Positions 17,260 to 25,857 of a DNA stretch of 64,000 bases are shown here, piece after piece; the first letter of the stretch is position 1, and each line of letters opens with the position of its first letter. The stretch is from Streptomyces noursei ATCC 11455 (GTDB taxonomy: Bacteria; Actinomycetota; Actinomycetes; Streptomycetales; Streptomycetaceae). A program made the translations under genes and the position numbers. The stretch lies in the NCBI RefSeq assembly GCF_001704275.1, contig NZ_CP011533.1:1054001-1118000 (forward strand). Direction: 5' to 3'. Under the pieces are notes generated by a model. The model was not told the origin of the DNA. It searched no databases and worked only from the letters and a program-made list of their open reading frames with translations.

Positions 17260-17562
17260 ATGACCGACTACTCCCTGCCCATCCCGTTTGCTCGCCTGCG
17301 TGCCGCCCTCGACGTCGCGCTACGGAACGCCGAAGCACAGCACGGCGAAGCCATCGCACTGTCCGAGGACTACTTCTGGTCCATCCCCCAGGAAGAGCTC
17401 TACGACGCTGGCCGCCAGCCGACGGAACTCACCCTCGGCTCGCTCGCCCACTCCTGGGAGTCGGTGGAGAAACTGCCTGACGAGCCGGACGAGGCCCTGG
17501 ACTGCCACCTCGTCTGGCTGTCCGAGATCCTGCGCGCCATCGGCCATGCACCCCAGAGCTGA
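17260..17562 (+). CDS. hypothetical protein, 100 aa
   Basis: From ATG 17260, a small acidic soluble protein: RLRAALDVALRNAEAQHGEA, YFWSIPQEELYD, LTLGSLAHSWESVEKL. Codon bias is good. There is no membrane segment. It precedes the AAA ATPase by 54 bp on the same strand and could be cotranscribed with it. The family is not recognised. Confidence 0.65.
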   Translation: MTDYSLPIPFARLRAALDVALRNAEAQHGEAIALSEDYFWSIPQEELYDAGRQPTELTLGSLAHSWESVEKLPDEPDEALDCHLVWLSEILRAIGHAPQS

Positions 17563-17616
17563 TCCCGCCCCCACCGAACCACGCCCCCTTCGCCCGCCAT
17601 ATGGGAGACTCACCTT

Positions 17617-18324
17617 GTGATTATCGAACACTCGTACGCACATGTGGCCTCGTATGCCCGAGATGAGTGGCCCTGGTCCGTTCCCTGTGTGCGCGGGCTG
17701 ATGACGGAAGGGCTGCGGTTCACCGCGCCTGTGACCTTCCTCGTCGGCGAGAACGGTTCGGGCAAGTCGACCCTGATCGAGGCCCTCGCAGAGGGATTCG
17801 GCCTGGACTCGTGGGGCGGCTCGCACGACTGGCGTTACGCCAGTCACCGCCCCAAGTCGGTGCTGGGCGAGCGGATCCGTTTCGACGCGACTCCGCGCGG
17901 ACGGCGCATGCTGGGCAGTTGGGCCGCCCGCAAGGGCTTCTTCCTGCGCGCCGAGACGGCGCTGGACGCCCTGGACCGAGAGGGGTTCGCGCCGGAGTCG
18001 GTCAGTCACGGAGAGGGCTTCCTCGCCGCGTTCCGAGGCAAGTTCCTCCAGCCGGGCCTGTACGTGATGGACGAGCCCGAAGCCGCGCTGTCGTTCGCTT
18101 CCTGCCTGGAACTGCTCGGACACCTCGACCAGTTGGTGAAGAACGGCGGTCAGGTCATCTGCGCCACCCACTCGCCCCTGCTGACCGCGCTGCCTGGCGC
18201 GGACATCATCGAGGTCGGCGAGCACGGCATGCGCCGGCTTGCCTGGCACGAACTCACCCTGGTCGACCACTGGCGTCGCTATCTCGCCGACCCGCAGTCC
18301 TATCTGCGCCACATCCTCGACTGA
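17617..18324 (+). CDS. AAA-family ATPase (ABC/SMC-like)
   Basis: A protein of 235 residues from GTG 17617. Walker A is VGENGSGKSTL near residue 45, an ABC-like signature is in VSHGEGFLAAF, Walker B is YVMDEPEAAL, and an H-loop is in CATHSPLL. It belongs to the small predicted ATPase group (COG3910-like) related to ABC/SMC heads. It has no membrane segment. The partner, if any, is not obvious; the 100-aa gene just upstream is a candidate. Confidence 0.9.
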   Translation: MIIEHSYAHVASYARDEWPWSVPCVRGLMTEGLRFTAPVTFLVGENGSGKSTLIEALAEGFGLDSWGGSHDWRYASHRPKSVLGERIRFDATPRGRRMLGSWAARKGFFLRAETALDALDREGFAPESVSHGEGFLAAFRGKFLQPGLYVMDEPEAALSFASCLELLGHLDQLVKNGGQVICATHSPLLTALPGADIIEVGEHGMRRLAWHELTLVDHWRRYLADPQSYLRHILD

Positions 18325-18554
18325 GACGACAGCCGAGGGCGCAAGCTCCACCGCACGACGCGTCATCGTCCGCAGCGAACCGGCACAGCACTGCGCCATG
18401 CCAACCTCGCGTCGACAGGACGGCCCCATACGGCCTCAGACGGCCTCATGCCGCGGCGGGTGACTGGCTGCGATCCTTCGATCCCGGGGACCGCTTCGCG
18501 CATAGGCCCGACGGACACCGGCCCGAGCGTGCTGCGCGCCGTGCTCGGCGCGTG

Positions 18555-18655
18555 CCGCCATGGACACAGCCGGCCCTTGAGCTCCTCGGCCGCGTGGACC
18601 GGACCCTCGTAGACGTACCCGCGTTCCCGCCCGCAGCAGGTGCACGACGCAATCC
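18555..18655 (-). pseudogene. fragment of a CbrC/UPF0167-family protein
   Basis: In one minus frame the residues CTCCGRERGYVYEGPVHA, AEELKGRLCPW match the Cys-rich core of CbrC-type proteins as I know them. The sequence leaves the family right after CPW and has no start or end of its own. It abuts the acetyltransferase fragment, so two broken genes have been joined. Confidence 0.5.
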
Positions 18656-18659
18656 TGCA

Positions 18660-19165
18660 TGGCCGGCTTCTCCCAGGCGAGCAGCCAGGTTGCGCTTGGC
18701 CTCGGGCCACTCGTCGGCGAGGATCGAGAAGTACACCGTGTCCCGCCAGGTACCGTCCGGGCGTCGGTAGTGGCGGCGGAGTACGCCTTCGCGGCGCCCC
18801 CCGATACGTTCGATCGCGGCCTGGGAGCGGTGATTGAGATGGTCGGTCTTCAACTGCACGCGTCCCATGCCCAGGTCTTCGAAGGCGTGGGTGAGCAGGA
18901 GCAGCTTCGACTCGGTGTTGACGGCGGTACGCCAGTATGCGCGCCCGTACCACGTCCAGCCGATCTCCAGTCGTTCGTCGTCCACGTCGATGTCCATGTA
19001 CGTGGTCCAGCCGATAGCCTTGTCGGTGGCGCGGTGGATGACCACAAAGGGAACGTAGACGCCCTGCTCGGCGGCCTCAAGCACACTGGCGAGCTTGTCG
19101 CCCAGCTCCGCCTGTGTCTGTGGCACCGGCCCGCCCAGCCACCGCGGCCCCGGCCGCACCCGTAA
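18660..19165 (-). pseudogene. GNAT acetyltransferase, both ends lost
   Basis: The core of a RimJ/RimL-type N-acetyltransferase is present: EIGWTWYGRAYWRTAVNTES, LLLLTHAFEDLGMGRVQLKT, NHRSQAAIERIGGRREGVLR, then DTVYFSILADEWPEAK. The N-terminal strand pair is replaced by unrelated Arg/Pro-rich sequence. The C-terminus runs on out of family to 18446. The acetyl-CoA-binding part looks mostly intact, but no credible start exists. Confidence 0.65.
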
Positions 19166-19239
19166 CCGATTCACGCAGGAACCGCTCCCGCTCCTCTTCC
19201 GGCACGGACGACCCGTCCTCGGCCGGAGCAGACCCGGCT

Positions 19240-19607
19240 GGTCGGTGACGTGGTCAAGACGCGCGGACGTCACCTTTGTGTACCCGGTCACCCCAGCGGG
19301 CAACGCCGAGCGTGACGCCGAGGTCATCCGTACGATCGTGCGGCGCACGATCGTGATGAGCTGGGACGACCCGGCCAAGGTCATCACCGAACCGGGCACG
19401 ATGTCCCTCACATCGCACGCGGTCGACATGACCAACGGCGGCTGCTCCGCCCCGACCGGCTACTTCGTGCCGCCCTTCGGCACGGCCAAGGAACAGCCCG
19501 CCGACGAGGCCCACCAGATCGATCCGTACGACCGCAGCAAGCCGATCGACACGGGTAACGGCACCACGGCCACGGGCAACGACTGCGCGACCGCCACCCG
19601 CTCCTGA
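19240..19607 (+). pseudogene. C-terminal fragment of a hypothetical protein
   Basis: A plus-strand frame with good coding character (FVYPVTPAGNAERDAEVIRT, MSWDDPAKVITEPGTMSL, NGGCSAPTGYFVPPFG) ends at a TGA at 19607. Nothing upstream supplies an N-terminus; the frame enters from antisense acetyltransferase sequence. Function unknown. Confidence 0.5.
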
Positions 19608-19689
19608 GGGCGTCCCGCAAAGGGCGGTCAGCGCCAGTGGAACTACGAACGCATGAGCTGGCGCCTGGCTCAGGATGATGCGGCTGAAC

Positions 19690-19910
19690 CGTTGAGAGCG
19701 GCAGCGAAACCAGCCAGGGGCGCTCGCGCATCAGGGCGTCGCCGAAGTCGACGAACGGTAGGGGCGGGAGGCCGAGGACGGGGCCGATCCACCTGTTCGC
19801 ATCGCTCATCCAGGCGCTGGCCCAGCACAGCTCGAACCCGAGGGCCAGCAGAGCCTGACCGTGGGCAGGGTTGAGCCATACCGTCTCCGGTCGGACCGTC
19901 CGACGAGTGA
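19690..19910 (-). pseudogene. fragment of a HAD-like hydrolase
   Basis: One minus frame reads VWLNPAHGQALLALGFELCW, ASAWMSDANRWIGPVLGLPP, LPFVDFGDAL, which I recognise as part of a small HAD-superfamily protein. The usual N-terminal DxDG motif is missing, and the C-terminus runs into unrelated sequence. It is fused out of frame to the aldolase remnant. Confidence 0.55.
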
Positions 19911-19914
19911 GCGG

Positions 19915-20558
19915 TCCGAAGCGGAAACGCTGATCACCGTCGCCGCGGCGACCAGCGCCAGATCCCCCACCTCGCAGGTCCCGATCGCCAGCTGGGTGGC
20001 ATCGTTGAAGACGTAGACACCGGGCCGCAACTCGTTCACCGCGCCCGGCTGCCACTGCCCCACCGTTGGAGTTGATCCGCCGCTGACCACACGGATGTCG
20101 AGCCCAAGGTCCTGCAGCGCCTGTGCGGCCTCGCCCAGCATGCGCTCCTCGTCCCGTGCGACGCGCTCGCGTGCCTGCGCGTCGTGACCATAGCCGTGTC
20201 CCGGGAACGTGAACACGCCGACGACATCCAGTCCCGCGTCGGCGGCCGCCTTCCCGACCTCACCAGCAGCGTGAGGCTGCACTCCCGTCCGGTGGCTCCC
20301 GCTGTCGACCTCGACGAGCACCTCGACCGGCCGGGCACTGCCGTGCAGGGCATTCCCCAGCCGCCACCGACAGCCCGCGCCCGCCGCCCGAAGCTGACGG
20401 TCGGCGATCGGCGCGCACCAGTGGCTCTTGGCGTGCGGCCGCAGGGCGGACCCTTGAGACCGCGAAGCCTCAGCCATCCGCGAAAAGTTTCTGTCCAGCA
20501 CATCCGGATCGACCACGAGCGCCGGCGTCACCAGCCCATCGGGCAGCGGTATCGCCAT
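19915..20558 (-). pseudogene. D-threonine aldolase-like (alanine racemase fold) remnant
   Basis: It starts normally at ATG 20558 with GGGAGG upstream. Early residues contain GLVTPALVVDPDVL and RPHAKSHW, where the Lys should bind PLP. After about residue 65 a stretch of roughly 50 residues is missing and the sequence resumes at RPVEVLVEVDSGSHRTGVQP, VVGVFTFPGHGYGHDA and RVVSGGSTPT, ending near NELRPGVYVFNDATQ. The C-terminal metal-binding domain is replaced by the HAD fragment in another frame. The product should be inactive. Confidence 0.7.
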
Positions 20559-20782
20559 CTCTTGCCTCCCACCATGGAACACGTCGAGATGATCAAGACA
20601 GGTCGGTGGACCATGGCCGCGCGGCCATCACCCCGGGCCACACCGAACCAATCGAGGCGACCTCCAACACGAACAGAGAGCGAGGAATCTGGCTGCTCGG
20701 CGATTGCCCGCAAGTCGGGCTCGCTGCGGCTCCACTTCTCGCTCCTCGGCCAGCCAGCAACCGGCCGGCCGCCGTTTCTCAG

Positions 20783-21721
20783 TCAGGGGCGAGCGTAGGT
20801 GGTGGCAACTCGCATGCGGGCGTGGAGCGTGCGCAGCGTTCCACCGAGGAGTTCTGTCGGGGAGGGCAGGATGTTGAGTGTGACGGTGCGCCGGGTGATG
20901 TCCGCCCCCTGCCGCTCGATGCCGCCGAGCAGATGCTGTTTGGCGACCAACGAGGGGTAGAGCAGGAGTTGTTCCTCCGGGTCGGCGTGGCGCAGCGCGT
21001 CCTGAGCGATGTCGAGCACCGTGCGGGCCTGTCGGCATGCATGGGTGACAAAGGCGCGCACGGCAGGGGTTTGGTGTCCGGATTCCAGGTCGGCGCGGGT
21101 GACGCCGAAACGCGTCAGGGTGGTGTGGGGAAAGTGGAGTCGGCCGACGCGTAGATCCGCGGCCAAATCAGCCAGGTCGTCCACGCGTTGGGCTGCGTCG
21201 GCCACAAGCCCCAGCAAGGAGTGGCTGACCCGATTCGTGGCACCGGGTCGGCGCGAGCTGCAGATGAGAGTGAGGTATGGCACGGCGACGCTGTCGAGGC
21301 AGCGGTAGTAGTCCTCGTCGGTGGCGAAGCCTACAAAGGAGAGGTTCCTGGCCTGTCCTGCGAGGTAGTCACGGACGTGGGCATGGGGGACGCCGTTGAC
21401 CGCAACGGTGTGCAAGAAGGCACGCAGCAGCGAGTGCGTGGAGGATCCGGTGGTCAAGCCATGCTCGGTCTGTTCGGCCCAGACATGGAAGCCTCCGCTG
21501 TGGCGGCGGGTCGGGGGGAGGTCGGCCAAGTCGTCGGTTCGTCCTGCGAAGGCGAAAGCAGCGAGGAGATGGGGCTGCCATGCAGGAGGCAGGACCGTGC
21601 GCAGTGCTGGGTAGGTGAACGGTTCCATGCGGGCCATGTAGTGCGCCGCGGTGGTGTAGTCAGCGCGCAGCCGTTCGTCGTCTACACCGCCGGCATGCAG
21701 AGTGCGGCTCCAGAGCATCAT
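20783..21721 (-). CDS. squalene/phytoene synthase-family prenyltransferase
   Basis: A protein of 312 residues in the trans-isoprenyl head-to-head synthase fold. The first Asp-rich motif is FAGRTDDLADLP and the second is QRVDDLADLAADLRVGRLHF, equivalent to the RDVGED...GRxYLP region of phytoene and squalene synthases. Both look catalytically complete. I chose ATG 21721; GAGGAGGG lies about 11 bp upstream. Known relatives condense two prenyl diphosphates head to head, and some act as terpene synthases. The gene is divergent from a cis-prenyltransferase with 107 bp between starts, and no other carotenoid or hopanoid gene is nearby. Confidence 0.85.
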   Translation of the reverse strand: MMLWSRTLHAGGVDDERLRADYTTAAHYMARMEPFTYPALRTVLPPAWQPHLLAAFAFAGRTDDLADLPPTRRHSGGFHVWAEQTEHGLTTGSSTHSLLRAFLHTVAVNGVPHAHVRDYLAGQARNLSFVGFATDEDYYRCLDSVAVPYLTLICSSRRPGATNRVSHSLLGLVADAAQRVDDLADLAADLRVGRLHFPHTTLTRFGVTRADLESGHQTPAVRAFVTHACRQARTVLDIAQDALRHADPEEQLLLYPSLVAKQHLLGGIERQGADITRRTVTLNILPSPTELLGGTLRTLHARMRVATTYARP

Positions 21722-21772
21722 CGGTGACGGCTCCCTCCTCGGTTCGATCCTCCGGATGACTCCGGCCCCCTT

Positions 21773-21783
21773 GGGGTAACCCC
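21773..21783. promoter_or_regulatory. ggggtaacccc inverted repeat between the prenyltransferase genes
   Basis: A small palindrome (gggg-taa-cccc) lies midway between the two divergent starts and could serve both promoters. No regulator gene is adjacent. Confidence 0.35.
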
Positions 21784-21828
21784 TATCCGAAACCCCACAA
21801 ATACATGCAATACACACGAGGAGGATGG

Positions 21829-22725
21829 ATGGAGACACAGAGCGCGGCACGTCATATCGCGTGCATCATGGACGGAAACGGCCGCTGGGCACAGCAGCGC
21901 GGGCTACCGCGAACCTTCGGACACAAGGCCGCCGAGCACGCCATCGAAACGGTGATCAGAACGGCCCTGGAGGAAGGGATCCCGTGGCTGACCCTGTTCG
22001 CCTTCTCCACCGAGAACTGGTCGCGCCCACAGGAAGAGATCGACAGCCTCCTGGACACCGGCTGCCAGATCCTGCGCAGAAGAGTTCATGACTGGCACCG
22101 TGCCGGCATCCGAGTCCGTGGCATGGGCGAAGAGACCCCCCGCATCCCCGACGCCCTGCGTCAAGAACTCCAGTACGCCCAGCAACTGACGCAGCACAAC
22201 CGCACGATGACCCTCACGGTGGCCGTGAACCACGGCGGCCGCAGTGAGATCGTGTGCGCGGCACGCACTCTTATCGAAGAGCGGGTACCGGCCGAGGAGG
22301 TGACCGAGGAGAGCTTCGCCCAGCACCTGCAGAACCCCGACATGCCGGATGTCGACCTCGTGATCCGCACCTCCGGCGAGTACCGGTTGTCCAACTTCGC
22401 GCTGTGGCGGTGCGCCTATGCCGAGTTCGTCTTCCCCGAGGTCCAGTGGCCCGACTTCCGCGCCGAGCACTTCCGACAGGCCCTTGAGCTGTACGCCCAA
22501 CGGCGCCGCCGGTTCGGTGGTGCCACCGCGTCAATCCCCCATCCCCGTTCCGCCCAGCCCCAGCCGCCGGTCGGCCTCACGGGCTCGCTGCCTTCCCTCT
22601 CCAACGTCTTGAGCCTCCCTGGCGGCATCGCCACCCGGCTCGGCGGGCACCTACTGTCCGGCTTGTACGACACAGCCCGGTACGCCAAATCCCAGCTCGA
22701 AGTCCGTTCCGAGCCGCGGATGTGA
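21829..22725 (+). CDS. cis-prenyltransferase (UPP synthase family) with C-terminal extension
   Basis: A protein of 298 residues from ATG 21829, with GAGGAGG four bases upstream. The family motifs are all present: HIACIMDGNGRWAQQRG with catalytic Asp15, FAFSTENWSRPQEEI, VNHGGRSEIV, and VDLVIRTSGEYRLSNF. The core ends near RRRFGG; about 70 more residues follow, Pro-rich and then amphipathic. Housekeeping undecaprenyl diphosphate synthases lack such a tail and lie in conserved loci, so this looks like a specialised paralogue that makes a cis-prenyl diphosphate, perhaps the substrate of the neighbouring enzyme (inference). Confidence 0.9.
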   Translation: METQSAARHIACIMDGNGRWAQQRGLPRTFGHKAAEHAIETVIRTALEEGIPWLTLFAFSTENWSRPQEEIDSLLDTGCQILRRRVHDWHRAGIRVRGMGEETPRIPDALRQELQYAQQLTQHNRTMTLTVAVNHGGRSEIVCAARTLIEERVPAEEVTEESFAQHLQNPDMPDVDLVIRTSGEYRLSNFALWRCAYAEFVFPEVQWPDFRAEHFRQALELYAQRRRRFGGATASIPHPRSAQPQPPVGLTGSLPSLSNVLSLPGGIATRLGGHLLSGLYDTARYAKSQLEVRSEPRM

Positions 22726-22808
22726 CCTGCCGGCTGCGCCGATGCGAGGCCATCACCCACGGCGGTGGCAGGTAAAAGCCCCCTCCGCACCGACACGTCA
22801 GACGGCCT

Positions 22809-22904
22809 TCAGCGCAGGCAACCGCCCACGACCAGCACGAGTACGAGAGCACCGCCCCACACCAGGCTCGTTGACCTGCGCAATCGAAGGTGAAAAACGC
22901 TCAT
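22809..22904 (-). CDS. possible 31-aa single-span membrane peptide
   Basis: ATG 22904 opens a 31-codon frame with a basic start and one hydrophobic helix (LVWGGALVLVLVVGGC), ending at TGA 22809. No clear ribosome site. It may equally be a leftover signal or lipoprotein segment. Confidence 0.25.
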   Translation of the reverse strand: MSVFHLRLRRSTSLVWGGALVLVLVVGGCLR

Positions 22905-22995
22905 CGAACACCGCGAGGAGATTCGGTAGCGCACGGCCGCTGCGTGCCCAACCGTCGGACACAAAGCGGCCGCTGCATGGGCTACGCGCCCACAC

Positions 22996-24093
22996 TCAGC
23001 ATGCGGGTGCCGCCTTGCGGAGGGCAGTGATACAGGTAGCGATGGCCTGCTGGAGCTCTTCCAGCCGCTGGACCATGTCGTCCTCGTAGATGTCATCGGC
23101 GTCGTCGAAGGTCAGCTCCTCAAACACCTTCGTCGCCTTCTGCAGACTGCTGTAGAACTTGGTGCGGCGTTCCTGGACGCGCAGTTCGGGGTCGGCCTCG
23201 ACGGCCTGCACCACGAGGCCCTTGACCGTGTCGTACGCCTCGGTGACCCACTCACCGGCCTCCTCGTCATCGTCCAGTTCATCGAGGAGGGACAGGTGCC
23301 GCTCGGCCTCCGCACGGAGTTCGACGGGGGCGTCGATGGTCTGTCCGGCCGGGGTTTTGACCTGACCGTTCTCCGCGATCTGGCGCACGTATCCGATACG
23401 GTCGGCCGCCCGGCTCTCGGTGGCCACCGCCTTCTTCAGCCCGTCGGTCCGGAGGACGTCGCGGGCCAGCTCGGCCTGCAGGGCCGGGTCCTCCTTGAGC
23501 CGGTCCAGCAGCGCGGCCCGGGCGGCCTTGGCGGTGGAGGGGTCGGCGAGGATCGCGGCACGCAGCGCGGTGGGGTTCTCCGCGACCTCCAGGGCCTTGG
23601 TCGGCCGGATCCCCTCGGCCTCGGCCGCAGCAGTGATCGCGGTACCGCGTACGGATGTGGCGCTGTTGCGGGAGCTGTAGTAGGAGAGCCACATATCGGC
23701 ATCCGGCAGCTCGATGTCCTCACCGGGGGCCAGCGCCTCGAACTGCGGGACGACACCGTCGTCGGCGGCCATGTCCCACGCCTTGTAGAACCGCATCACG
23801 CGCTCCGGCGAACACCCGGCCAGCTCGGCGAACTCCTTCGCGGAGACCTTCGGCGTCTCCCCCGCAGCCTGTCCGCCGGGCCGCACGCTGCGCGCGACCT
23901 TCAGCGCGAAAGCCCAGCCGCCGGTCCGCGCGTACGCCCCGAACTCGCGGGCATCCCGCACGACCAGGTCGTCCACGGGACCCGCCGCGACGTCCTCATC
24001 GGACGACGCCCTCTCGTCCCAGAAACTCTCTTCTCCCGACGTCTCGTCGACAGGCGGGACGGCCGGTTCGGACCCAGTGGTCGCTACGGTCAC
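22996..24093 (-). CDS. hypothetical protein, 365 aa, possibly plasmid-type
   Basis: GTG 24093 is preceded by GGGGAG. The protein is soluble, acidic and mainly helical. A central part resembles an HTH-containing segment (FAELAGCSPERVMRFYKAWD). It is followed by RGTAITAAAEAEGIRPTKAL, a long Ala/Leu-rich helical stretch, and an acidic C-terminus (DDADDIYEDDM). The layout recalls DNA-binding plasmid-maintenance or partition proteins, but I do not recognise a precise family. A palindrome 52 bp upstream suggests autoregulation. Confidence 0.7.
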   Translation of the reverse strand: MTVATTGSEPAVPPVDETSGEESFWDERASSDEDVAAGPVDDLVVRDAREFGAYARTGGWAFALKVARSVRPGGQAAGETPKVSAKEFAELAGCSPERVMRFYKAWDMAADDGVVPQFEALAPGEDIELPDADMWLSYYSSRNSATSVRGTAITAAAEAEGIRPTKALEVAENPTALRAAILADPSTAKAARAALLDRLKEDPALQAELARDVLRTDGLKKAVATESRAADRIGYVRQIAENGQVKTPAGQTIDAPVELRAEAERHLSLLDELDDDEEAGEWVTEAYDTVKGLVVQAVEADPELRVQERRTKFYSSLQKATKVFEELTFDDADDIYEDDMVQRLEELQQAIATCITALRKAAPAC

Positions 24094-24144
24094 AGGGAAC
24101 TCCCCAGATCAATGCGGTGGCAACAGACGGAGCGAGCAGCCTAT

Positions 24145-24158
24145 ATGAACCTGTTCAT
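24145..24158. promoter_or_regulatory. atgaac-ct-gttcat operator candidate
   Basis: A perfect inverted repeat of 6-bp arms with a 2-bp spacer, AT-rich against its surroundings, 52 bp upstream of the 24093 start. The position fits repression of the 365-aa protein gene, perhaps by its own HTH. Confidence 0.6.
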
Positions 24159-24703
24159 GCGGTTCGTGCGCTCCCGTTGAGGTGATGGGCGTGCGGCCGA
24201 CGGTTTCCCGGCCGGCCACAGCGATCGCCAAGCGGCGGCCCGCTGCACACGACGTCGGCTGGAGTCTCCCTACTTCAGGTGTGCCCGCGAAGCGACAGCA
24301 ACGACGGTCGTCCTGTCGAGCGTGGTGATCGCACACGGAGGCACTTCCTCGTTCGTTCAGCAAGCCGGCGTCAACGCGCGCCGCCAGCCGGTGTGCGCAG
24401 AAGGTTCACGGTGACGCCGCCGCGGGTGACCGCTGCTACCGGCCCCCGTTCCGCGGCCGGGTCGCTCAAGCACGAGAGGAATCGAGCATCAGCAAACGCT
24501 GTGCGGCGTCCAGCATTTACATGCCGTTGTGGACGACGAACAGGGCGTCGTGTGCGCCGCACCTCATCACCCTGCCGCTCACATTGGCCTTCGTGAGCCA
24601 GCCGCCGCTCGTCCGGCGATCTCCATAACCTTACGCACGCACCTCTATAGAGTAATGTTCCAATTTGTACCGGAATTTACAGATCTTAGAGTGGGCAGCA
24701 GTA
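24159..24703. other. long intergenic region without a supported gene
   Basis: Several short frames exist on both strands, but none has family features. Around 24640-24700 the DNA becomes AT-rich (tatagagtaatgttccaatttgt), probably the promoter of the phosphatase gene that follows. Confidence 0.4.
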
Positions 24704-25801
24704 ATGAAACCGAGCCCCCACCGCGCCGGCACCGCCGAGGCCCCGCCGCTCCCCCAGCTGGCCCGCACGCTCGTCGTGATGGCCTATGCACTGCTAGCCA
24801 CCGGCGTCGCGACGGACATCGCGAGCAACCCCCAATCCACGATCTCCCCCGCGCTCGCCACCGCCCCAGTGCTCGCCGGGATCGGCACCCGACGCGCCCG
24901 CGTGCCACTGACGGCCGGCACCCTAGCCATGGTGTTCGTCGCCTGGCTCGCCAGGGCCGACCCAGGCGTGCCGTTCGCCGTCCATCTGACCTCCGGGATC
25001 ACGGTGCTGGCGATCACCTGCATCAGCACCGCGAACGTCGTGCTCGTCGCGACCCGGGAGCGCGAGCTGCTGCAATCGCGTTCGGTCGCCGAGGCCGCGC
25101 AGCTCGCGCTACTGCGCCCGGCGCCGGAGCGGACCGGCCGGCTGCGGGTGGCGGTGCGATACCTGGCAGCCGCAGCGGACGCCCGAGTGGGCGGCGACCT
25201 GTACGAGGTGCTGACAACCCCATTCGGAACCCGGCTGATCATCGGCGACGTCCGAGGCAAGGGACTTGCAGCCGTCGAAACGGCGGCCGACGTGCTGGGC
25301 ACCTTTCGCGAGGCAGCCCAGGTCGAGCCGGATCTCGCGCTGGTGGCACAGCGATTGGACGGCACGGTGCGGCGACGCGGCCACACCGAGGAGTTCGTAA
25401 CGGCGGCCCTGGTAGCAGTGGCGGACTCCGGGAACCTGGCTGAGCTGGTCGACTGCGGGCACCTGCCCCCGCTGCTGCTGCATGCGGGAACGGTGACGGC
25501 GATCGAGCCAGGTCTCCTGGTCCCCGACCCTCCGCTGGGCCTGTGCGAGCTGACCGGGAGCACCTACCATCGCCGGGAGTTCATCCTCGGGCGCGGCGGC
25601 ATGCTGCTGCTGTACACGGACGGGGCGACAGAGGCACGGGATGCGCAGGGCCGGTTCTATCCACTGGAGGAGCGGCTGCCCTCGATGCCAGAGTCGTCCC
25701 CGGAGGCGCTACTGGACCGGCTGGTGACCGATCTGCTCCGCTACGCGGGCGGTGAACTGTCCGACGACGCGGCTCTACTGGCCGTCCACTGCGAGAAGTG
25801 A
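24704..25801 (+). CDS. membrane-anchored SpoIIE/PP2C-type phosphatase
   Basis: A protein of 365 residues. The first 120 carry several hydrophobic segments (LVVMAYALLATGVATDIA, LTAGTLAMVFVAWLA, ITVLAITCISTANVVLVA), then comes a SpoIIE-type PPM domain: ARVGGDLYEVLTTPFG, LIIGDVRGKGL, LVDCGHLPPLLL, LLLYTDGATEARDAQG, and LSDDAALLAVH. Acidic metal ligands are present. ATG 24704 is chosen; a TTG at 24665 would add 13 residues. Family members dephosphorylate anti-anti-sigma factors in stress signalling. Confidence 0.9.
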   Translation: MKPSPHRAGTAEAPPLPQLARTLVVMAYALLATGVATDIASNPQSTISPALATAPVLAGIGTRRARVPLTAGTLAMVFVAWLARADPGVPFAVHLTSGITVLAITCISTANVVLVATRERELLQSRSVAEAAQLALLRPAPERTGRLRVAVRYLAAAADARVGGDLYEVLTTPFGTRLIIGDVRGKGLAAVETAADVLGTFREAAQVEPDLALVAQRLDGTVRRRGHTEEFVTAALVAVADSGNLAELVDCGHLPPLLLHAGTVTAIEPGLLVPDPPLGLCELTGSTYHRREFILGRGGMLLLYTDGATEARDAQGRFYPLEERLPSMPESSPEALLDRLVTDLLRYAGGELSDDAALLAVHCEK

Positions 25802-25857
25802 CCGTTGGACATCTCTTACCTAGCCCCTCGCACGCATTGCGGCATCACCTGCGTTTC

